The notes under the pieces are model-generated. The model worked only from the letters and a program-made list of their open reading frames with translations. It had not been told where the DNA came from and ran no database searches. Of a DNA stretch of 64,000 nt, positions 58,501 to 64,000 are shown one piece after another. The DNA is taken from assembly GCA_963921935.1 (NCBI GenBank), contig OY998178.1, positions 200,106,862-200,170,861 on the forward strand, in the 5' to 3' direction. Position 1 is the stretch's first letter. Each line of letters begins with the position of its first letter. The translations under genes and the position numbers were made by a program. The DNA comes from Galeruca laticollis. Lineage: Eukaryota; Arthropoda; Insecta; Coleoptera; Chrysomelidae.

Positions 58501-60492
58501 TATCGATTTATATGAACTACTTTTTCGTTCCTCTTAGAATTGCTATACCAGTGTAAAAAAGCATTGTAAAACCAACTTCTGTTATACCAGGAATAAATTC
58601 TAGCATAACTTTACTCCAAGAATAACTATACTGTTATTTATACATAGTATAAACCTCTCTTGTAAAACCGGCCCTAAATGGGAAAATAAATCCAGTATAT
58701 CCCCATAGGGCTAATAATATCTAAGCTTTAATATTTGTAATATCATATATCCTCTTTTTTCTATTCATATATATTAAGTAGGTAGGTCCTTAGAGTAATA
58801 ATATACAATAGAGAGGGCATTTCATTCATAAACACGTTTATTTTTGAGGCCAACAATCCTAAAATAAATAAAATAATCAATGAATTTCAAAAAATGGGGA
58901 TGGTATTGTAGATAGATAGCCTTGGTAATTTCTGCTGTTTTTCTAACAAACTTGGCACCGACGAACCATGATAATCCAAAAACATTTAATTAATTAACTT
59001 AAAAGCTTATTTTGTAACTAAAAGTCTTGAAAAACTCATCAAAACGACAGAACTAAATGTTTACTCTCTAGTCGTAATGGCAATCATATAAACAAACCAC
59101 GTTTGGCATTATTTACTACGATACTACGGCGTATTCGAAATTATCGTCGAGCACACTCTGACGAAATTTGCATCTCTCTTTATATTGTAATTAAACAAGG
59201 GCAAAACTACTAAATTGGTTAACCTTGACACATAAAACAGAGCAATGTTGCCACTTTTAGTTATAACCATAAATGTATCTAAGGTTATAACAAATACTTG
59301 TTTAAAATTTATATAAGAATATGCCTTTATTAAATAAAATTCAAGTATTATTAATTAATTTTAAAAGCAGCGACTCAAATGCATAATGATTTTTTTTATT
59401 TGCATAGCTTTTTACCAAATTTTCAATTAAACTTTCAATTTCATTTTTCCTGCAACTAAAGAGAATGTGTAAACATGGCAAAGCAGTGGAAGTGTCCGCA
59501 AGTGAGCTTAGAATGCGATTCAATGTTTGGGGCAGGAAAAAGTCAAAACAAACATATCTATTTTATTTGTTAATCCGGTAGGCATCACATGAAATGTAAC
59601 TTCTGTCAGTCTGACGATGGTAGCAATATCGAAACAACTGAAATTTTTTTTTAGAATTTTGACCATTTTTTCAATATACTGTGGAATTATCTAGAAACAG
59701 TTTCTTTTAAAAAAAGTAATATAAATATAAATGTACTGTTTGTAGAAAAATACATTTTTCAATTAATAAATTTTATTTACGCTAAATCTTGTGCACTAGA
59801 ATGATACACAGTAGCATCCCACTGGTAGTAATGTTGTTATTGTGATTAGACGTTATACAAAACAGCATGCATCAATGGAATATATTCAGAAAATAAGGAT
59901 GTATTTTGGATATAAAAGTTTATATTGGACAGTCTTAAAGAAATTTTGGATATTAAAGTTTATATTGAACAATCTTAAAGAATTATATATTGTTAATTTT
60001 GAAAGGTAATGAATAACAGGTCAACTTCAATACAATGTTATACTTTTCCAGTTTTTATTTAATTTTTTCTTTTTTATTCTGGCCAGCCTTAAGCTCTGAT
60101 ATATTACAAACGTTAAAATTACCTTGGACTCATAGGCATATTTAATCTTCCTTTTTGGTTTAAAGTATCATCATCAAAACGGATGACCTGTCAGTTTTGG
60201 AAATTATATCAAAGCAGTTTCTAGAAATTACTGCTTACATATTGTATTCACATTATCAGTGTTCAGAAAACATATATCTAATTATTTGGTCTCATTACTT
60301 TAATAAAATGATAGAATAACATCCTTATTTTAGGTATATATTCAATGAATGAAAATGTGCAAAACACACCTGGGGCTGTGAGTAAGTATGGAAGGGCGCT
60401 CTTTATGTTTGTGACGTTGGGAGGTGGATCCAAACATACGGTGATGGTCAGTTGGTTGGATCTGAAGCAGCTGACTCGGACACGATCCCGAC
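52544..60492 (-). CDS. POSH: POSH/SH3RF homologue, last two coding exons
   Basis: POSH is a cytoplasmic RING-type E3 ligase and scaffold for Rac/JNK signalling with four SH3 domains. The final exon (52544-52844) encodes VTPRNNENPAGSSGSSPDVQ, RHRKSNSLDGGNK, then the fourth SH3 domain: RERFRCIAPYPPNSDYELEL, VNDIIYVHKKREDGWYKGTQ, QRTGKTGLFPASFVESY and TAG. The KKREDGWYKGT-QRTGKTGLFP signature is characteristic of the POSH C-terminal SH3. The preceding exon (60370-60492, 123 nt, TTTAG acceptor, GTGTGT donor) encodes SGSCPSQLLQIQPTDHHRMF and STSQRHKHKERPSILTHSP. It ends in phase 2 (AG), and the last exon starts with the single T after AAACAG, completing AGT (Ser). The intron of 7.5 kb is filled by transposons. 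The last exon is assigned with high confidence; the 60.4-kb exon is assigned by phase, strand and composition. Earlier exons lie right of the window or were not recognised. Confidence 0.85.
52845..54164. other. POSH intron, AT-rich
   Basis: No further exon or element recognised in this part of the intron. Confidence 0.5.
54165..54735 (-). mobile_element. Penelope-like fragment, minus strand
   Basis: Minus-strand reading from about 54720: EELEIRRHLRDPQYEFVNEQ then IHLDSSILLN (endonuclease C-terminus). Then comes the same tail as 30230-30672, with the AGTTTTCCTGGTTTTCTAT segment, TTAGTATTGTGGAATTAT-like text and a terminal GATTCCACTGAGTAAGGGTC. It abuts the truncated 5' end of the Harbinger accessory gene. 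Confidence 0.75.
54740..55907 (+). pseudogene. Harbinger accessory (Myb/SANT-like DNA-binding) protein, N-terminus lost
   Basis: Six exon pieces with consistent phases: about 54740-54947, 55004-55143, 55233-55316, 55450-55518, 55576-55642, 55705-55907. Exon 1 has LLRNKWDAWKKSSKKEQAIL, SLYKTGG, then (after one lost G) PGPSDSKLSVWTIKVLAILG: the C-terminal helix and TGGGP linker of a Myb/SANT-like domain. Middle exons are polar (FDSSHIEEEKYTNN; YQWNPAALRKRPHP). The last exon forms a basic coiled coil (KLQKKIDLLDLQINLMQKEH then DEKERRNAEKQHLKKKL). In Harbingers this protein binds DNA and carries the transposase to the nucleus. Damage: the first helices are missing at the Penelope junction and there is one 1-base deletion near 54835. 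Confidence 0.75.
55910..57125. repeat. Large imperfect inverted repeat between convergent Harbinger genes
   Basis: The left arm (about 55910-56310) aligns with the complement of the right arm (about 56740-57125). Paired blocks include AATAGGTAG-AATTTGATG, TTTATTGC-GTAAAA, TTTTG-T-CTCAAAC, AATAATTGTAAAAACAG and the small hairpin at 56042-56075 (GACAATGCCAG arms). At the centre, two diverged direct copies (about 56306-56415 and 56429-56530) share TTTGTTG-TG-AAACA and ATTGA-CATTA-CATGG. Arms are about 80 percent similar by eye. Confidence 0.7.
57289..58370 (-). pseudogene. PIF/Harbinger (HARBI1-like) transposase, two frameshifts
   Basis: Exon 1 (58282-58370): MDLNDLPIFESSDEEDMVPP then RRKPKTIHV, phase 2. 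Exon 2 from 58234: INYFEKLDEDEFVARFRLEK, ALTAETKLLLTLRLYATGCM, VADFTGVSKASACVAVKKVT (HTH), VVGAIDCTHVRIQSP (first Asp), NRKGYFSWNIQYV. A frameshift at about 57784 and another at about 57733 bracket LNLKIRNIVARWPGS and HDQTV (second Asp). Then ELKEFENGVLLGDHGYANTN, YLLTPLHNP and RTRNVVERCFGVWKRRFPIL (catalytic Glu), ending near 57289 with an acidic tail. All three catalytic residues remain; only the two indels break the frame. Confidence 0.85.
58675..58796 (+). repeat. Penelope-like tail fragment, part 1
   Basis: Matches 30325-30415 (GGGCTAATAATATCTAAG and ATATTTGTAATATCA). It begins directly at the Harbinger right end and breaks at about 58796. The next part of the same tail resumes at 59574 after unrelated DNA. 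Confidence 0.7.
58797..59340. other. Unrelated DNA splitting the Penelope tail
   Basis: Unidentified sequence, less AT-rich around 59090-59180. Together with the following ORF it replaces about 80 bases of the Penelope tail. Confidence 0.4.
59341..59560 (-). CDS. Unidentified ORF, possible terminal exon
   Basis: From an AATAG acceptor-like site at about 59561 the minus strand is open for 72 codons to TGA at 59341: CFDFFLPQTLNRILSSLADT, ALPCLHILFSCRKNEIESLI, ENLVKSYANKKNHYAFESLL. It is helical, Leu-rich and of balanced composition, unlike nearby random frames. No family recognised. It lies on the POSH strand inside the POSH intron and inside a gap in Penelope sequence. It could be the last exon of a nested gene, a retrocopy fragment, or chance. 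Confidence 0.35.
59574..59730 (+). repeat. Penelope-like tail fragment, part 2
   Basis: GGTAGGCATCACATGAAATG then TAACTTCTGTCAGTCTGACG, TATCGAAACAACTG, TACTGTGGAATTATCTAGAA, continuing the order seen at 30470-30610. Confidence 0.75.
59731..60369. other. POSH intron, AT-rich
   Basis: Contains two near-identical AAATTTTGGATATTAAAGTT-type lines around 59905-59970 (TTGGATATAAAAGTTTATAT and TTGGATATTAAAGTTTATAT, short direct repeat). No gene recognised. Confidence 0.45.
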
Positions 60493-61134
60493 CTAAAGTA
60501 GATACTTAACAGTAGGTTTTTGGTAATGAATTTGTTAAACATGCAGCTAAATAAAAATGGTTATTATAAAGAAAGCGAAGAGGCAGAATGTTATTTCATA
60601 TGAAATATATGGTTAGTTATTTATTTAAGTTATTATTGACATTAAAATAGGTTTAACTTGAAACCATAAGTCTATGATGGTTTAGATCAGTTTTTATAAT
60701 AGTGATTGCTACATGTTTTGAGGTGAACACATATGTTGTTTCAAATTATTTATAAGATTATCTCAACATTTAGTCCAAAAATTAACTGCTGTTAGTGACA
60801 TTTGCACATTTAGTAAATCAACGTCTTTTACACTTTCACGCTATGTTAGCTACCTGTTTTTTCATAATTTTCGTAGAGTAGAGACATCTCGGTTAAATGA
60901 AGCTTCTCTTAAAGAATTAGCCAGCCCTTAATAATTTGGAATCAAGGGATCTCGGTCCTGGATAGTTTTGACAAGCATCATATGGGAATGTTTGTTCATG
61001 AACAACTAACTAATTAGAAGGAAATCCTTTTTCATAAATACCACTACTAACTCATTTTAGTTGCATTTCAACTGAGACATACCTTTTTAATTGTATCTTT
61101 CAAGAAAACAATATTGGGCAGTTAGTTTAATCTC
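60493..61134. other. Presumed POSH intron upstream of the 60.4-kb exon
   Basis: No further exon recognised. Confidence 0.4.
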
Positions 61135-61399
61135 GTGGTCTCCGTAGTCTAGTGGAATGGTGCTGTCTGCTAACCGAGAGGCCCCGGAATCAAACCCGGG
61201 CCTAGATACATCATAATTAAAAATTCGTAAATCCACCTGTCGGAAGGCAATGGCATACCAACGACTGTATTCTGCCTAGTACATACAGCCTCTCAACATA
61301 GACGTTCGGATCCGTCGCTAAACCGTAGGTCTCTTCTATCTGTGAGGTAGAAGTGAGAGGTCGCCTACATCCGATCACGGATATGGCACTGTAAGAAGA
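61135..61399 (+). mobile_element. tRNA-derived SINE with 11-bp target duplication
   Basis: Starts GTGGTCTCCGTAGTCTAGTG (A-box-like TAGTCTAGTGG) and has a GGAATCAAACCCGGG B-box-like segment about 45 bases later, then a non-tRNA body and the tail CACTGTAAGAAGAA. AGTTTAATCTC occurs on both sides (61124-61134, 61400-61410). The tRNA-like part cannot fold as a full functional tRNA with a proper 3' acceptor, so this is a SINE and not a tRNA gene. Confidence 0.85.
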
Positions 61400-61410
61400 A
61401 GTTTAATCTC

Positions 61411-61542
61411 TGATAATTGCTCTTTCAACTGTTTTAAAAACCGCATCGTTTCTGCTACTTCTGTCATTACTTCCATTGCAATGACAAAACCATCTTCGGT
61501 TGTAACATCTACTTGAAAATATTTACATTTATTCAGCTTCAT
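61411..61542 (-). CDS. Unidentified short ORF cut by the SINE
   Basis: ATG at 61542 gives MKLNKCKYFQVDVTTEDGFV, IAMEVMTEVAETMRFLKQLK, EQLSEIK up to the SINE. Across the SINE the frame would add about 12 codons and stop. No family recognised; the composition looks coding-like but the ORF is short. An overlapping upstream frame (61529-61768) is also unidentified. Confidence 0.25.
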
Positions 61543-61957
61543 TTGTACTTTCCCTCCTAATATTTAACCTTGCTTGATTGACTATATTAGATGTTATAGT
61601 GTTTCGAGTAACATATATGTTGATTTCTTCTAAATTATTCGAATCATTTTCGTCGAGTTGATATATATATTGTCTTGGATAACTTAATAAATGTTTCAAT
61701 GTCCTAAGAGACAATAGTAATATTGAAAAACAGTTACAGGTGCTTGCATGAAAAGATAAAAAACTCAATGCTCTGAAAAGTATAATTTTTTGACAGAGAT
61801 CCGTTTTTCATTGAAACAATTGGAATAAGTTTCTTTTTTAGCACTAATCTAAAAATTGTGCTAACTTGTCAATCGTATATGTACATTCAACAAACCCACA
61901 CGTTCCATTAAATATAATATTATGTCTGCAAAACGGAGCATCAATTGGGCAAATTAA
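61543..61957. other. Spacer before piggyBac 2
   Basis: No element recognised. Ends in the TTAA target at 61954-61957. Confidence 0.4.
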
Positions 61958-64000
61958 CCCTTTCACTGCGGCAAGGGCACATATGCGGCCTGGCGAAGTC
62001 GAGCTATATGCGGACGGCGCGCCCGTGCGGCCTGTTTAGGTGTAAATATAATTGTATCGTTTGAATTCAGCAGTTTCAACGGTAAGTCTACAAAATTTTG
62101 TCCGCATATAGACATAAATGTGAAGTATAAATAGGCAACGTTCGTTTATCGGAAAGATTTGCTAAACATTTTCTAGATGGTGTCTCAAGTTCTAAGTATA
62201 GATGGCGTCAGGTTCTGGGTACTTTACTCTAATTGTAAAATAAAACGTGGTTCAGATATAGGTCGGTGTCATTATTTATCGTTTTGTGGAGTGTGTTAAC
62301 GTTAGATATTTATTGTATAATGGCAGATTTAAGTGAAGCGGGGCCTTCTAATGTAAAAACATATAAATATCCAAAAGACTTAACAGTTGAAGAAATGATG
62401 GGATATCTATACGATTCAGATGAAGAAAGTTTGCTAAATGAAAATGATAGTGATTATGATTGTAAGTTGTAAAAGTATTATACAATAAAGATTTTTAATT
62501 TATGCTGATGCTGTTATCTTTTTAGATCGAATTGATGACGAAGATGAGACTGGCAATTCTGAGAGTGAAAATGAATATTTACATGACGTGGTTCAAGATA
62601 CTATTCCTCAAAATATTATAGATTTGTCTGAAACTTACGGGGAAATTAATAGTGAGTGGCAAGAAACAATTGACAATATGACAAAGATTCAGTTTCAAAA
62701 AAGGAGTCAATTGCTGGTTGAATCACCAGGCGATGATTGGTTTAGAATGTTAATCGATGACCAATTGTTGGAAATGATGGTAAGAGAAACAAATGAATAT
62801 GCTGTAGAGGTTCTGTCTACTAGTAGTGGCAAAGAAAAGTCAAGAATTTCCGGATGGAAGGATATTACGGTATCAGAATTACTAATTTATTTGGGGCTGA
62901 CAATACATACGGGAACAATAAAGTTAAATAATTTGCACGACTACTGGAAAACACATCGACTGTTCTCTACTTGTTTTGGAACATATATAAGTAGAGATAG
63001 ATACTTACTCATTATGAGATGCTTACATTTCAACGCAAATATAGAATATGATCAGGAACTAGATCGACTACATAAAATAAGGCCAATATTGAATTATTTT
63101 ACTCAAAAAATGAAAGATATATACTATCCAGGAAATAATTTATCATTAGACGAATCAATGGTCTTGTGGAAAGGAAGACTTACTTTTAAACAGTACCTTC
63201 CTAAAAAACGTCATAAATATGGAATCAAGATTTATATGTTGACCGAATCTGATGGAACGGTACTGGATATCATAGTTTATACTTGCGCAAATGATATGCT
63301 TGGGGGTAAAGATCATACCCAGAAAGTAGTACTTCATCTTATGCGTAATTATCTAAATTCTGGGCACTCACTTTATATGGATAATTTTTACAACTCCTAT
63401 GATCTCGCCAAAACTTTGATAAATCAAGGCACTTTTTGAGAAAGGATAGAAAGGGTTCACCAGGTGACATTGTACATTTAAAGTTAAAAAAGGGTGAAAC
63501 GAACGCCAAATATTTAAATGGAGTAATTATTGGTAAATGGTTTGATAAGAGAGATGTTACGTACATTTCAACAGAATTTAAAAACAAGATGGAAGTAGTG
63601 CAAAATAGAAGAGGACAGGAAAAAGAAAGACCCTCAGCAATTGTCCAGTATAATAAAAATATGGGTGGAGTAGACAGAAGAGACCAACTTATGGCATATT
63701 ATCCAGCGGAACGGAAAACAATACGTTGGTTAGGTTGGCATATTATCCAGCGGAACGGAAAACAATACATTGGTATAAGAAAATGGGTATACACGTCATT
63801 CAGCTATAATTGATAAACTCTCATATACTCTTCAACAAATTTTCTGGAAAAAAAATGGCACTAAATAAATTTAGAATTGCAATTTTGGAAAAACTTTTAC
63901 CAGCACCATCCCCATTACAAGGCCATAAACCAAATCTGGAACATATACCTTCAAAAATTTCTATAACCAATGAAAAGGGCAAAACTTTAAGAAAGAAATG
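61958..64000 (+). mobile_element. piggyBac element 2, right end outside window
   Basis: Left end CCCTTTCACTGCGGCAAGGG directly after TTAA (61954-61957). The terminal region has repeated GCGGCC/TGCGGAC words (61960-62040). The transposase gene begins at 62320 and is still open at the right edge. Confidence 0.85.
62320..64000 (+). pseudogene. piggyBac transposase, nearly intact
   Basis: Exon 1 from ATG 62320 (MADLSEAGPSNVKTYKYPKD, acidic YDSDEESLLNENDSDYD). The intron 62462-62525 (GTAAGT...TTTTAG) joins T|AT as Tyr, then RIDDEDETGNSESENEYLHD. The DDE_Tnp_1_7 core follows: WKDITVSELLIYLGLTIHTG, YISRDRYLLIMRCLHF, NNLSLDESMVLWKGRLTFKQ (catalytic Asp), YGIKIYMLTESDGTVLDIIV, HSLYMDNFYNSYDLAKTLIN (second Asp), NKNMGGVDRRDQLMAYY (third Asp). 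Damage: two extra T near 63435 (GGCACTTTTTGAG) shift the frame, and a 40-bp tandem duplication at about 63698-63775 shifts it again after PAERKTIRW. Coding continues to the window edge (KFRIAILEKLLPAPSPLQGH). The C-terminal finger would lie outside. Confidence 0.85.

Larger units (their letters stand above)
54737..58674. mobile_element. PIF/Harbinger element with two convergent genes, left end lost
   Basis: The right end is GGGCCGGTTTTACAAGAG (complement, ending at 58674) followed by TAA, the usual Harbinger end and 3-bp target. Contents: plus-strand Myb/SANT-like accessory gene (54740-55907), a 1.2-kb inverted repeat (55910-57125) and a minus-strand DDE transposase (57289-58370). The left TIR was not found; Penelope DNA begins where it should be. 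It lies in the POSH intron. Confidence 0.8.

Noticed and set aside
61135..61210. Possible true tRNA gene
   Set aside because: Has A/B-box-like segments but no clean acceptor pairing, continues into a 190-bp non-tRNA body and has an 11-bp target duplication, so it is a SINE head.

Overview
This is a stretch of AT-rich animal chromosome, almost certainly from an insect or other arthropod. It has spliced host exons with GT/AG boundaries, THAP-domain P-element relatives, BEL/Pao, Jockey-like, I-like, Penelope, piggyBac, hAT, PIF/Harbinger and mariner-type elements, a tRNA-derived SINE and long TA microsatellites. No bacterial or viral gene layout and no CRISPR array were seen.

Only two host genes could be recognised, both on the minus strand and both partial. 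At the left, 4042-5920 holds the first four coding exons of a GLYR1/NPAC (Ndf) homologue: the start codon and the whole PWWP domain, 97 codons with every splice phase consistent. The rest of that gene lies beyond the left edge. At the right, exons 60370-60492 and 52544-52844 are the last two exons of a POSH/SH3RF-type scaffold E3 ligase, ending in its C-terminal SH3 domain.

The 46 kb between them, and both sets of introns, is a nested transposon graveyard. From left to right: Jockey-like and RNase H scraps (1-2.5 kb); THAP and Harbinger scraps and an uncharacterised transposon-associated ORF (6.4-10.3 kb); an RT fragment (10.8-11.3 kb); a TIR element with a minisatellite (12.2-12.8 kb); one end of a BEL/Pao element (14.1-16.8 kb); a gutted P-element-like transposase (16.8-19.4 kb); Jockey, tandem-repeat and Penelope-palindrome sequence (21-25 kb); a Harbinger transposase interrupted by a TA-flanked MITE (25.5-26 kb); a mariner-like element with inverted repeats over 500 bp (27.9-31.3 kb) that itself contains Penelope DNA; a piggyBac element (32.5-37.7 kb) containing a complete hAT with 8-bp target duplications; a second hAT (39.0-44.1 kb) containing a Mutator-like transposase; a second P-like transposase (46.5-47.9 kb) cut by an I-like LINE (to 51.75 kb); and a Harbinger element in the POSH intron (54.7-58.7 kb) with an accessory gene and a transposase facing each other across a 1.2-kb inverted repeat. 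A SINE (61.1 kb) and a second, younger piggyBac (62.0 kb to the right edge) end the window.

Nearly all transposases are broken by stops, frameshifts or deletions. The best preserved are the right-hand piggyBac, the Harbinger accessory gene and the RT of the I-like LINE. No new multi-gene biological system stands out. The most unusual structures are the long-TIR mariner-like element, the 667-bp apparently perfect Penelope palindrome, and the convergent Harbinger gene pair.
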